From positions 1 through 56,061 of the forward strand of contig CAMDBM010000016.1 in NCBI GenBank assembly GCA_945889085.1: a stretch of DNA of 56,061 nucleotides, written 5' to 3'. The notes under the pieces are model-generated. The model was given only the letters and a program-made list of their open reading frames with translations, was not told the DNA's origin and searched no databases. Shown piece after piece: positions 31,490-39,521 of the stretch; the stretch's first letter is position 1; every line of letters starts with the position of its first letter. This DNA is from WLJO01 sp945889085. Lineage in GTDB: Bacteria > Actinomycetota > Acidimicrobiia > Acidimicrobiales > Ilumatobacteraceae. The translations under genes were made by a program, and so were the position numbers.

Positions 31490-32284
31490 TCAGTCGCCCA
31501 TCGCGAGCGCCTTGTCGCCGCCCGCCTTGGGGGCATTGCCGACTGCGGCGAACTCCGGGTCGGCGTAGGTCATGCCTTCCCTCAGCGCGGCGTATTCGGG
31601 GGACTCTGCGCTGCACCACTTCTCGAACTCTGCAGCCCACGGCTCGGCGGTGGAGTCCGCTCCGGAGAGATCGAAACGCACGTAGCACGTGACCGCAAGG
31701 ATCTCTGCGTCTGAAAGCTCTCCCTGCCATCCGGGCATCACCCCGTACGAACCGGTGTTGTGCGCACCGCCCTCGCGGTTGGGGTTGCCGTACACCGCAA
31801 TGCCGGCCGCCTTGTATTTCTCCGTGCCGAACAACATCCAGCGCAACTGGTCCTCGACTGCCGGGAACGTCTTGAGCACTTCCGCGTTGCTCAACTGCCT
31901 GCCGGCCCCGCCGCCGCCAGCCGCCCCGTGGCAACCGGCGCATTTGCCGTACAGCTCTTGGCCGATGGCGACCGGGCCCTCGACCTTCACGGGGTGGTCC
32001 TGGACGCTCCGTACGTACATCCACGCCCAGAGCGGAAGCAGGGAGAGGGGCAGCATTGCCCAGAACGGGATCTTGCGTCGTTCCTTGGCAGCGCGCACAT
32101 ACGGCGGGTCCACCTTCGGAGGCGCGATCACGGGCTTGGGGGCTTCGGCTCGCGCCGGGACGGCCGCCGGGGCCGCTGCAGCTTTCGCCGGGGCCGACCC
32201 CGTCGACTCTTCGGCCGCCTCACCGCCCATGGCAGAGCGTCGTTCTTTGGATCGCTTGAGCAGATGCTCGGGAATCTCGGTCAC
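31490..32284 (-). CDS. Membrane-anchored monoheme cytochrome c
   Basis: The 264-residue protein begins MTEIPEHLLKRSKERR, has an Ala/Pro-rich cytoplasmic linker, one helix (about 74-91), then an extracytoplasmic cytochrome c domain with heme motif CAGCH (C115, C118, H119) and a likely distal Met in VMPGWQGELSD. It probably carries electrons between the bc complex and the caa3 oxidase. The GTG start has GAAAGGG eight bases upstream. It is divergent from the bc/nuo operon and shares its N-terminal motif with the cytochrome b C-terminal subunit at 34421. Confidence 0.9.
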   Translation of the reverse strand: MTEIPEHLLKRSKERRSAMGGEAAEESTGSAPAKAAAAPAAVPARAEAPKPVIAPPKVDPPYVRAAKERRKIPFWAMLPLSLLPLWAWMYVRSVQDHPVKVEGPVAIGQELYGKCAGCHGAAGGGGAGRQLSNAEVLKTFPAVEDQLRWMLFGTEKYKAAGIAVYGNPNREGGAHNTGSYGVMPGWQGELSDAEILAVTCYVRFDLSGADSTAEPWAAEFEKWCSAESPEYAALREGMTYADPEFAAVGNAPKAGGDKALAMGD

Positions 32285-32618
32285 GCAGGGTCCCTTTCGA
32301 CCAATGTCAATCCGCTGTGAAAGCCTAGAGCGAACTGGGGCCCGGAGCGGAATTCCCCGGAAGTTCGGGGGGTTGATACGTCACACGCTGGGCCTTCGCG
32401 GAACCTGCTGCAATAAACCATTAGATGTTGCGTCCACCCCTGACGGCTTTGTCCACGGGGTCCCGGAGAGTGTCGCTGCGACGGCGCTCACAAGTTCACA
32501 CAGAATCGGCTTCGAGTCCCCCGGGCTGCTACGAAACAGGGGCACGCACACTGCCAAGGGCTCCTACCTGCGGACGGTCAACCGGTTGGTTTGAGTCGGG
32601 TTGCTTCGGGGTAGTGTT

Positions 32619-32634
32619 CGTGATCGTAATCACA
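32619..32634. promoter_or_regulatory. CRP/GlxR-like operator before the bc-nuo operon
   Basis: CGTGATCGTAATCACA contains the perfect palindrome GTGAT-CGTA-ATCAC and matches the CRP consensus TGTGA-N6-TCACA except for one base. Its centre (32626.5) is about 40 bases before the expected start of transcription, the class II activator position. GlxR, a CRP relative, controls bc1-aa3 genes in Corynebacterium. Confidence 0.6.
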
Positions 32635-32654
32635 TGCTCGCTCGGTTTCGGGCG

Positions 32655-32660
32655 TAGCGT
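32655..32660 (+). promoter_or_regulatory. -10 box of the bc-nuo operon
   Basis: TAGCGT would start transcription near 32667, giving a leader of about 49 bases. No good -35 is present, as expected for an activator-dependent promoter. Confidence 0.45.
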
Positions 32661-32715
32661 AGGTCGCAGTAGAAATACCAAATCCACCCAACTACCGAAG
32701 GACAACTGCTCCGGG

Positions 32716-33192
32716 ATGCTGGCACTCGCAATCACCAAGTGGCCAGGGATGAATCAGGCGTTCCTGTTCTCGTTCATCCTGACCGTCGCTCTCACCCTCG
32801 TGGTGATTCCGTATGCGAAGCGCCGCCCGGCGAACAAGAAGGCCTCCTGGGGTGAGGCCATGTTCGGTTCGACGTATGCCTTCGGCGTGATGTTCCTCGC
32901 CTACGGCGTCGTCCCGCACCAGTGGCTCACCCACGTGCAGAACGAGCTGGGATGGCGTGCGGACAAGCCCCTGAACGGCCCGTGGGACATCCTGAAGGCC
33001 AAGAGCCAGGGCGGGCACTTCCCGTTCGAGATCAACTACCTGCAGGTGGGTGACGCCCTCGTCGTCGGCATCTACCTGTTCTTCATCGCTCTCAACGTCT
33101 ACTTGTGGAGCTGGTGGCAGAAGCGTGGCAAGAAGGTCAGCACCGAGCTCGCCACGTCCACATACGGCCGTCCCCTGGTCAAGAAGGTCTGA
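32716..33192 (+). CDS. Three-helix membrane protein, first gene of the bc-complex operon
   Basis: The 158-residue protein has helices near 14-34, 52-70 and 112-132. A conserved-looking His-containing segment VPHQWLTHV follows helix 2, and the C-terminus is basic. I recognise no named family. ATG 32716 is chosen because the hydrophobic protein begins there and AAGGA lies upstream. It precedes the ferredoxin by two bases, so it is probably an accessory subunit or anchor for it. Confidence 0.75.
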   Translation: MLALAITKWPGMNQAFLFSFILTVALTLVVIPYAKRRPANKKASWGEAMFGSTYAFGVMFLAYGVVPHQWLTHVQNELGWRADKPLNGPWDILKAKSQGGHFPFEINYLQVGDALVVGIYLFFIALNVYLWSWWQKRGKKVSTELATSTYGRPLVKKV

Positions 33193-33194
33193 CC

Positions 33195-33608
33195 GTGGCC
33201 CGTACCGACGCCAATCCGCCGATGCCCGAGTGGTCAACGGAGTACCAACTTGTTGAGGTCGACGCGGATTACCTCACCAAGGCGGTGAAGCCCAAGCAGT
33301 TCATCCACATTGATCAGTCCGAGTGCATCATGTGCGAGGGCTGCGTGGATATCTGCCCGTGGAAGTGCATCCACATGGTGAAGCCTGAGTCCATCGCAGA
33401 GGCTGTCGGCACCGAACTTCCTGGGTCCGATCCGAGCGATAGCGTGATTTTCTTGATCGACGACGACGTCTGCACCCGCTGCGCTCTGTGCGTAGACCGG
33501 TGCCCGACGGGAGTCATAATTCTCGGCAAGGTCGGCGCGCCGGCCAACACCGGAGACGCGCATCAGCGCACAAACAACTACGGCTATGCCTACGGCATGA
33601 GGTTCTGA
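33195..33608 (+). CDS. Dicluster 4Fe-4S ferredoxin of the bc complex
   Basis: The 137-residue soluble iron-sulfur protein has two complete CxxCxxCxxxCP motifs: CIMCEGCVDICP and CTRCALCVDRCP, separated by about 40 residues. It starts with GTG two bases after the previous stop and is followed by cytochrome b, so it is most likely a cytoplasmic subunit of the quinol-oxidising complex. Ordinary bc1 and b6f complexes have no such subunit. It might add a ferredoxin entry or exit to the quinone pool; that role is an inference. Confidence 0.9.
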   Translation: MARTDANPPMPEWSTEYQLVEVDADYLTKAVKPKQFIHIDQSECIMCEGCVDICPWKCIHMVKPESIAEAVGTELPGSDPSDSVIFLIDDDVCTRCALCVDRCPTGVIILGKVGAPANTGDAHQRTNNYGYAYGMRF

Positions 33609-33619
33609 GGAGACATACG

Positions 33620-34405
33620 TTGGCCAAGATCCTCGAACAAAAACCCCGCCCCACTGCGAAAGAGCGGGCCACCAAACTCCAGGGCCAAGTCCAGGGGAGT
33701 CAGGCGTGGAGTTCGATATTCCGACCCGGTTCGATTTTCCGGAAGGGTTACACCGATAGCCCCCGTAACCGTTCCTACGTCATCATGAACTCGGTGCTCT
33801 ATCACCTTCACCCGGTGAAGGTGAAGCGCCATGCCGTCAAGGTCAGCTACACGCTGTGCCTCGGTGGACTGTCGTTCTTTCTCTTCATCCTGCTGACGGT
33901 CACGGGCATCTTCTTGATGTTCTTCTACCGACCGACGACTGCGCAGGCGTGGCAGGACATCCAGAGCCTCCAGACGTCGGTGACGTTCGGATACCTTGTC
34001 CGAAACATGCATCGATGGGGAGCCCACATGATGGTGCTCACCGTGTTCCTGCACATGGCGAGAGTCTTCTATCACGGGGCATACAAGGCGCCCCGTGAGT
34101 TCAACTGGGTGATCGGCGTGATGCTGCTGCAGCTCACCTTGCTCCTGTCGTTCACCGGGTACCTACTGCCCTGGGATCAGCTCGCACTGTGGGCGGTCAC
34201 CGTGGGTACCAACATGATGGGTTACACCCCGGTACTCGGACCCAAGGTGCGCTTCGTGCTCCTCGGTGGCTCCGAGATCGGCGGCAACACTCTGCTGCGC
34301 TGGTATGTGCTGCACGTCCTCATGCTCCCGTTTGTGATCGTCATCTTCATGGCGCTCCACTTCTGGCGGGTGCGTAAAGACGGCGGAATTTCTGGACCAC
34401 TGTGA
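33620..34405 (+). CDS. Cytochrome b6-type subunit (N-terminal half of cytochrome b)
   Basis: The 261-residue membrane protein has four helices. Heme ligands lie in NMHRWGAHMMVLTVFLHMARV (helix B) and WYVLHVLMLPFVIVIFMALH (helix D), with 14 residues between the helix D histidines as in b6. GYLLPWDQ and GISGPL at the end are also b6-like. It starts with TTG 33620 after GAGGAG. It would form the quinol-oxidising core together with the separate C-terminal subunit encoded next. Confidence 0.93.
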   Translation: MAKILEQKPRPTAKERATKLQGQVQGSQAWSSIFRPGSIFRKGYTDSPRNRSYVIMNSVLYHLHPVKVKRHAVKVSYTLCLGGLSFFLFILLTVTGIFLMFFYRPTTAQAWQDIQSLQTSVTFGYLVRNMHRWGAHMMVLTVFLHMARVFYHGAYKAPREFNWVIGVMLLQLTLLLSFTGYLLPWDQLALWAVTVGTNMMGYTPVLGPKVRFVLLGGSEIGGNTLLRWYVLHVLMLPFVIVIFMALHFWRVRKDGGISGPL

Positions 34406-34420
34406 TGAGGAGGAGATGAC

Positions 34421-35206
34421 GTGACCGAGATACCCGAACATCTTCGTAAGCGCGCTGAGGCCGCACGAGCCAAAGCCGCAGAATCGACGGCTGAAGAAGC
34501 GCCCGCTGCGGGTGCAGACGCGCCCGCTGCGGACCCGCGCATTCCCGCTCACTTACTCGAGCGCAGTCGGTCCGCCAAGGCGAATAAGGAAAGCGCAAGC
34601 GCAGGGACCACCACCGTCTCGGGCGGTGGCGTTGCCGTCGCCGACAAGGTCGGTGCAGTGGTTGCCGCGGGCGTGGCATCGGGCGGAGTCCCGGTCGGTG
34701 CAGGCCCGGGGGGTCACACCCAGCGCCTGTTGACCGTCGTGAAGTCCGGATCGATTCAGGACGTGAAGGCCGAGCCGATCGACAAGGTGCACACGTGGCC
34801 GCACCTGCTCGCCGTCGAGTTCGTCGCTGCACTGGCGTGCACGGCGTTCCTGTTCGTCTTCTCCGTCTTCGTGAATGCCCCGCTGCTCGGCCTCGCCAAC
34901 ATCAACCAGACCCCGAACCCGTCGAAGGCCCCTTGGTACTTCCTCGGGCTGCAGGAACTGCTCACGATGTTCCACCCGATGGTCGCCGGTGTGACCATCC
35001 CGGGCATGGGCCTCGTGCTCCTGGTCCTAGCGCCGTACATCGACAAGAACCCGTCGAACAAGCCCGAAGACCGCAAGTTCGCCATCTCCATCATGACGGT
35101 GCACCTGATGTTCTGGGCCGTGCTCGTCATCATCGGCTCGTTCTTCCGAGGCCCCGGTTTCAACTTCACGCTCCCGTGGCGTGACGGACTCTTCTTCGAC
35201 TTCTGA
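34421..35206 (+). CDS. Subunit IV-type C-terminal half of cytochrome b with long cytoplasmic N-terminus
   Basis: The 261-residue protein has a membrane part from about residue 125 with three helices and the Qo-site segment APWYFLGLQELLTMFHP (equivalent to PEWY). The first 120 residues are Ala-rich and include MTEIPEHL at the start and a second similar segment IPAHLLERSRSAKA at 41-54. The first motif is shared with the membrane cytochrome c at 31490-32284. The N-terminal part is much longer than in usual subunit IV. Confidence 0.9.
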   Translation: MTEIPEHLRKRAEAARAKAAESTAEEAPAAGADAPAADPRIPAHLLERSRSAKANKESASAGTTTVSGGGVAVADKVGAVVAAGVASGGVPVGAGPGGHTQRLLTVVKSGSIQDVKAEPIDKVHTWPHLLAVEFVAALACTAFLFVFSVFVNAPLLGLANINQTPNPSKAPWYFLGLQELLTMFHPMVAGVTIPGMGLVLLVLAPYIDKNPSNKPEDRKFAISIMTVHLMFWAVLVIIGSFFRGPGFNFTLPWRDGLFFDF

Positions 35207-35219
35207 GGTGACGGGAACC

Positions 35220-36074
35220 ATGTACGCCATCAGTTCTGGAGCAATCGTAGGAATCGGCATTGCTGTGGCTGTCGTGCTCGCCGCACTCGTCGTGGTCGTG
35301 ACTGCGCGTCGTTCCGACGTTCGCGGTGCCGGCGCACTGAGTCGCGAGACGAAGTCGCGAGACAAGGCCACAACAACAACTGCCGCTGCCCCGATAACGG
35401 GGCGAGAGGTGGAGCGCGCTGCCCGGGGCGGATCGGTTGCGACCATCGTCGAGACCGCTCCCGTCGTGTGGACGGCACCGGACGCCGAGCAGATCGGGGT
35501 TACCCGACGGCACTTCCTGAACGTGTCGGCGATCACGCTCATGACTGCAAGCATCGGCGGATTCGGCGCTGCCTGCATCGCATTCCTGTGGCCCAGCGGT
35601 TCCGGCGGCTTCGGCGGCAAGGTACCGATCGGCAAGGTTGACGACGTGCTCGCCGTCATCAAACAGGGTAAGGGCTTCGGGTATTTCCCGAACGCGCGCG
35701 CCTGGGTGACCGAATATCCGGTGTCGGCACTGCCCAAGGCCCGCTCGGTGTACGCGCAACCGGTGCTCAACGGCATGGAGAGCGGCTTGGCCGTACTCTG
35801 GCAGAAGTGTCCGCACTTGGGTTGCCGCGTTCCGCAGTGCGAGAGCTCGCAGTGGTTCGAGTGCCCGTGCCACGGCTCGCAGTACAACCGGGTCGGCGAG
35901 AAGAAGGCTGGTCCCGCCCCCCGGGGTATGGATCGCTTCGGGGTAGAAGTCAGCGGTGGCAACGTGGTGGTCAACACCGGCCTCCAGCTGAATGGACCAG
36001 CGATCGGTGTTAACACGACCGGCCAAGAGGCCGAGGGTCCCCACTGCATTTCCGGTGAAGGTGGGGCGCACTGA
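35220..36074 (+). CDS. Rieske iron-sulfur protein
   Basis: The 284-residue subunit of the bc complex moves electrons from quinol to cytochrome c. The 2Fe-2S ligands are C197 and H199 (CPHLGC) and C215 and H218 (CPCHGS), with a disulfide expected between C202 and C217. It has two hydrophobic segments: an N-terminal helix (8-28) and a second one (about 101-124) after the twin-Arg-like TRRHFL, the probable Tat-type anchor. ATG 35220 has GAGGTG upstream. Confidence 0.95.
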   Translation: MYAISSGAIVGIGIAVAVVLAALVVVVTARRSDVRGAGALSRETKSRDKATTTTAAAPITGREVERAARGGSVATIVETAPVVWTAPDAEQIGVTRRHFLNVSAITLMTASIGGFGAACIAFLWPSGSGGFGGKVPIGKVDDVLAVIKQGKGFGYFPNARAWVTEYPVSALPKARSVYAQPVLNGMESGLAVLWQKCPHLGCRVPQCESSQWFECPCHGSQYNRVGEKKAGPAPRGMDRFGVEVSGGNVVVNTGLQLNGPAIGVNTTGQEAEGPHCISGEGGAH

Positions 36075-37195
36075 TGATCGCTGCCAACATCACCACCACC
36101 GTTGCTGTTGTTTTCGCCGTCTTCTTCATCGGCGGTTGGCTTGTCTATGGCGGTCTCAACTTGCGCCAGTCGCGGCGTGAGACCGGGGCAGAGATCGAGC
36201 TCGCAGCGAACCGCAAGCCGTACTACGACGATGAGACCCTCGAAGGCCCGAAGCTCGAGCGCACGCAGTTGCTGGGTGTGGTCCTGCTTGCCGTCATCAC
36301 TATCGGGCTCCCGCTCTACTGGATTCTCGAGCCGGGTCGCCAGCGCGGCGCCACGGCGGGCTGGGTGGACCGGTTCGAGCGCAGGGGCGCCGGGCTGTTC
36401 GACGTGACTGCAAACGGCGGGTTCAATTGCGCTGGCTGTCACGGAGGCATGAAGGCCACCGGCGGCCAGGCTCCCTACGCAATCACGGACCCGGATACCG
36501 GCGAGGTCAAGTCCGTTCTGTGGAACGCCCCCGCCCTCGACACCGTGCTGTATCGCTACTCGGCAGACGAGGTGCGTTTCATCCTCACGTACGGCCGACC
36601 CTTCTCGCCGATGTCGGCTTGGGCCACCGACGGTGGTGGCCCGATGAACGATCAGCAGATCGACTGGCTCATTGAGTACGTGCGGTCAATTCAGATCGAC
36701 CCGGAAGGCTGCGTAGCAGTCGACGCCGTGCTCTTCGACACCAAGCGTGGCCCGCAGTTCGGCGACCGTGAGGCGACGCCCGCAGATCCGGCTCGCTGCG
36801 ATGGTGGTGTCGTGCCGGCGTCAGTGTCCGAGGACATCCAGAAGGCTGCAGAGGCCGACGTTGCCGAGGGTAAGTACCAGAGCATCGGTGCGGCACTCTT
36901 CAGCTCGTCGTACCGTGCCGGAAGTTTCTCGTGCGCGCGTTGCCACACGCGTGGATGGTCCTATGGGGATCCGAAGCAGACCGGCGGTGGGGCCCTCGGC
37001 CCGAACCTCACCGGTGGCTCGGTCGTCCGTCAGTGCGTCACCAAGGAACAACTCACTGCATTCCTCAAGGTCGGCTCGCACGTCGGTTCCAAGTACTGCG
37101 AGAACGGTCAGGGAAGTGGGCGCATGCCGGGGTTCGGTGGCGTGCTCACGGAGCAACAACTCGAAGAAATTGTCGAATACGTGAGAGGTCTCTGA
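36074..37195 (+). CDS. Diheme membrane cytochrome c of the bc complex
   Basis: The 373-residue protein has two helices (about 9-28 and 66-86) followed by two cytochrome c domains with heme motifs CAGCH (C119, C122, H123) and CARCH (C287, C290, H291). Actinobacterial bc1 complexes use a diheme cytochrome c1 (QcrC) to feed the oxidase, and this is probably its counterpart, although the helix placement differs because QcrC has its anchor at the C-terminus. The ATG overlaps the Rieske stop codon. Confidence 0.92.
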   Translation: MIAANITTTVAVVFAVFFIGGWLVYGGLNLRQSRRETGAEIELAANRKPYYDDETLEGPKLERTQLLGVVLLAVITIGLPLYWILEPGRQRGATAGWVDRFERRGAGLFDVTANGGFNCAGCHGGMKATGGQAPYAITDPDTGEVKSVLWNAPALDTVLYRYSADEVRFILTYGRPFSPMSAWATDGGGPMNDQQIDWLIEYVRSIQIDPEGCVAVDAVLFDTKRGPQFGDREATPADPARCDGGVVPASVSEDIQKAAEADVAEGKYQSIGAALFSSSYRAGSFSCARCHTRGWSYGDPKQTGGGALGPNLTGGSVVRQCVTKEQLTAFLKVGSHVGSKYCENGQGSGRMPGFGGVLTEQQLEEIVEYVRGL

Positions 37196-37198
37196 CCC

Positions 37199-37996
37199 AT
37201 GCTGTCAACACTTCTCGCCATCGCGTGGAAACCCGAGGTCCACGGCGTCGTCATCATCATCGTTGCGACGGTGGCGCTTCCCGGCACGATTTATCTGCTC
37301 CTCGGAACGAACCTCGGAGCCCGTCTCGGACTGTTGGTCTCGCTGGCCGGCCTGTTCGGGTGGATGGCGACGATGGGCTTCATCTGGTGGGCGTACGGGA
37401 TCGGCCTAACGGGCAAGTCGCCCGTCTGGAAGCCATCGGAGGTCATTGCCGTAGACGCAGACCTTTCTGCACTCGGTATCGGGCCGTCCGACGGCCTGGC
37501 TGCCGATCCACGCAAGCGTTCCGAGCAGAACGTGAACGTGCTGGCGGAGAATGGCTGGAAGCGTTTGGCAGATGACAGCCCGAGCCGTGCGCTCGCGATC
37601 TCCGGCGCCGACGAGATCATCCAGAAAGAAGCCGAAATCCTCAAGGCTTCCGAGTACAAGCCAATCGCCGTGTTCGACAAGGGCGGCACGCGGTACCCGT
37701 TGATCTTCAACAGCGAGGCGCTCGACTTCCTGGCCTTCTGGCACAAGCCGCACTACGCAATCGTTGAGGTTGGCATCGTCAACCCGGTGTACGCAGAGCC
37801 CGGCCGTGCGCCCCGTCTGCCCACGGTGGACGAGAGCAAGCCACACGTGTACGTCAAGATGATCCGAGACCTCGGTGATCGTCGCAAGAACTCTGCCTAC
37901 ATCGGTATCGGTTCGACGTTGATCTTCGCTGTGCTCTGCTGGCTTCTGCACAAGCGGGACCGCTTGGTCGACGCCAATCGTTCAGCGACGGCCTAA
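37199..37996 (+). CDS. Membrane protein of the bc-complex operon, unknown function
   Basis: The 265-residue protein has two or three helices at the N-terminus (about 16-35 and 40-68), a soluble domain of roughly 150 residues and a C-terminal helix (about 236-253). No cofactor motif is visible. It is three bases after the cytochrome c gene and three bases before nuoA, so it belongs to the same transcript. An accessory subunit of the bc complex or a bc-complex I linker is possible; no named family is recognised. Confidence 0.75.
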   Translation: MLSTLLAIAWKPEVHGVVIIIVATVALPGTIYLLLGTNLGARLGLLVSLAGLFGWMATMGFIWWAYGIGLTGKSPVWKPSEVIAVDADLSALGIGPSDGLAADPRKRSEQNVNVLAENGWKRLADDSPSRALAISGADEIIQKEAEILKASEYKPIAVFDKGGTRYPLIFNSEALDFLAFWHKPHYAIVEVGIVNPVYAEPGRAPRLPTVDESKPHVYVKMIRDLGDRRKNSAYIGIGSTLIFAVLCWLLHKRDRLVDANRSATA

Positions 37997-37999
37997 GCA

Positions 38000-38461
38000 A
38001 TGAGCCAGTACCTCCCAGTCATCTCACTGATGGTGCTGGCGATCCTTTTCGGTGCCCTGAGTTTCGCTGGTTCAAAGCTTCTCGCGCCGCGTCGCCCGAG
38101 CGCCGCCAAGTCGGCCCCGTACGAGTGCGGGATCGTGCCCTCGCGCGAACCACCCGAGCGCTTCCCGGTGGGTTTTTACGTGGTTGCCATGTTGTTCATC
38201 ATGTTCGACATCGAGATCATCTTCCTCTACCCCTACGCGGTGGACTACCGGTTCCTCGGGGTCTCGGCCTTCTGGACGATGTTCTCGTTCTCGGTCGTGT
38301 TCTTCGCGTCCTTCGTGTATGTGGTCGCCCGTGGCGCGCTCGACTGGGGCCCACTGCGCCGCGAGCGTCCGCTCAGTGCCGTGGTGTCGCCGGATCGAAC
38401 CGCCACATCAACTATTCGTCGCGTGGGCCTCGAGGGCCGCGACAGGGGAGCAGCAGCCTGA
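38000..38461 (+). CDS. nuoA: NADH-quinone oxidoreductase subunit A
   Basis: The 153-residue membrane subunit of complex I has three helices. The family loop YECGIVPSREPPERFPVGFYVVA contains the conserved Cys of the quinone-site loop, and FDIEIIFLYPYAV follows. The C-terminal 35 residues are an Arg-rich extension. It begins the nuoA-N set three bases after the bc-operon membrane protein. Confidence 0.96.
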   Translation: MSQYLPVISLMVLAILFGALSFAGSKLLAPRRPSAAKSAPYECGIVPSREPPERFPVGFYVVAMLFIMFDIEIIFLYPYAVDYRFLGVSAFWTMFSFSVVFFASFVYVVARGALDWGPLRRERPLSAVVSPDRTATSTIRRVGLEGRDRGAAA

Positions 38462-38462
38462 C

Positions 38463-39050
38463 ATGGGCCTTGTACAGGACGTCCTCGACGATGGTTTCAG
38501 CGGTATTCAGCACAACTTCATCACCGCTCGGCTCGAGGACCTCGTGCGCTGGTCGAGGGCCCGTTCAAGCTGGCCCGCATCGTTCGGGCTCGCCTGCTGC
38601 GCCATCGAGATGATGGCAACGGGTGCCGCTCACTACGACATCTCGCGCTTCGGTATGGAGGTGTTTCGCGCATCGCCGCGGCAGGCGGACATCATGATCG
38701 TTGCCGGCCGGGTGAGCCAGAAGATGGCCCCGGTGCTCCGTCAGGTCTACGACCAGATGATGGAGCCCAAGTGGGTCATCTCCATGGGCGTGTGCGCGAG
38801 CAGTGGTGGGATGTTCAACAACTACGCCATCGTGCAGGGTGTAGATCAAGTCGTGCCGGTCGACGTCTACGCGCCGGGTTGCCCGCCCACGCCGGAAACG
38901 CTCATCCACGCGATTGAGACCCTCCACGGCCTCATCGAGACCGGTGAACTCCTGAAGCGCAGGGTTGTCTCCGGGGCGGGAGCCAACCTTCACGTCGAGG
39001 CCGCGCCGGTACCGTCGCAGCCCGTCCCCGTCATGCTCGGGGCACGTTGA
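38463..39050 (+). CDS. nuoB: NADH-quinone oxidoreductase subunit B
   Basis: The 195-residue subunit holds cluster N2, which reduces quinone. Ligand cysteines are in GLACCAIEMM (tandem pair), MGVCASSGGMFNNY and PGCPPTPE. ATG 38463 follows the nuoA stop by one base. The C-terminus is slightly extended. Confidence 0.97.
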   Translation: MGLVQDVLDDGFSGIQHNFITARLEDLVRWSRARSSWPASFGLACCAIEMMATGAAHYDISRFGMEVFRASPRQADIMIVAGRVSQKMAPVLRQVYDQMMEPKWVISMGVCASSGGMFNNYAIVQGVDQVVPVDVYAPGCPPTPETLIHAIETLHGLIETGELLKRRVVSGAGANLHVEAAPVPSQPVPVMLGAR

Positions 39051-39053
39051 GCC

Positions 39054-39521
39054 GTGGAGCAGCTACACGGATGCCCTACCGGTGAGTCGCGCGGCCAGAC
39101 AACGGTCTTCCCGTCCCTCGGTCAGTACCTGACGCTCGTCAAGAAGCTGGCCGACGAGGGCTTCGACATGTGCGTCGATCTGACGGCGGTTGACTACCTG
39201 ACGCATCCCGGTCGGCCCCTTCCCGAAGGCGTGTCCGCCGAGCGGTTCGAACTCGTCGTGAACCTGCTGTCGCTGGACCGCCGGGAGCGCGTGCGGGTAC
39301 GGGTCCAGATTGCCGAGTCCGATGTGATTGCATCGTTGTTCGACCTGTACCCCGGTACCGAGGCGATGGAGCGTGAGGTGTTCGACATGTTCGGGCTGCT
39401 GTTCTCCGGTCACCCGGACCTCACGCGCATCCTGATGCCGGAGGACTGGGACGGTCACCCATTGCGCAAGGACTACGAGATCGGTCAGATTCCCGTGCAG
39501 TTCAAGCAGGTCAACTCGTGA
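39054..39521 (+). CDS. nuoC: NADH-quinone oxidoreductase subunit C
   Basis: The 155-residue, 30-kDa-type subunit of the connecting arm has LYPGTEAMEREVFDMFGLLF and the C-terminal LTRILMPEDWDGHPLRKDY, both typical. It starts with GTG and overlaps nuoD by four bases; NuoC and NuoD are separate here, unlike the fused E. coli protein. Confidence 0.96.
   Translation: MEQLHGCPTGESRGQTTVFPSLGQYLTLVKKLADEGFDMCVDLTAVDYLTHPGRPLPEGVSAERFELVVNLLSLDRRERVRVRVQIAESDVIASLFDLYPGTEAMEREVFDMFGLLFSGHPDLTRILMPEDWDGHPLRKDYEIGQIPVQFKQVNS

Larger units (their letters stand above)
32285..32715. other. 431-base divergent regulatory region
   Basis: No convincing gene is seen. The right part holds a CRP-like palindrome and a -10 box for the bc/nuo operon. 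The left part must contain the cytochrome c promoter, where only weak candidates are visible (TAGGCT on the minus strand near 32318-32323). Stops interrupt most frames in the middle, and nothing there resembles a protein. Confidence 0.5.

Noticed and set aside
32485..32505. TCACAAGTTCACA as a second Rex or CRP site in the bc-operon upstream region
   Set aside because: The half sites are direct, not inverted, repeats, and lie far from the predicted start.
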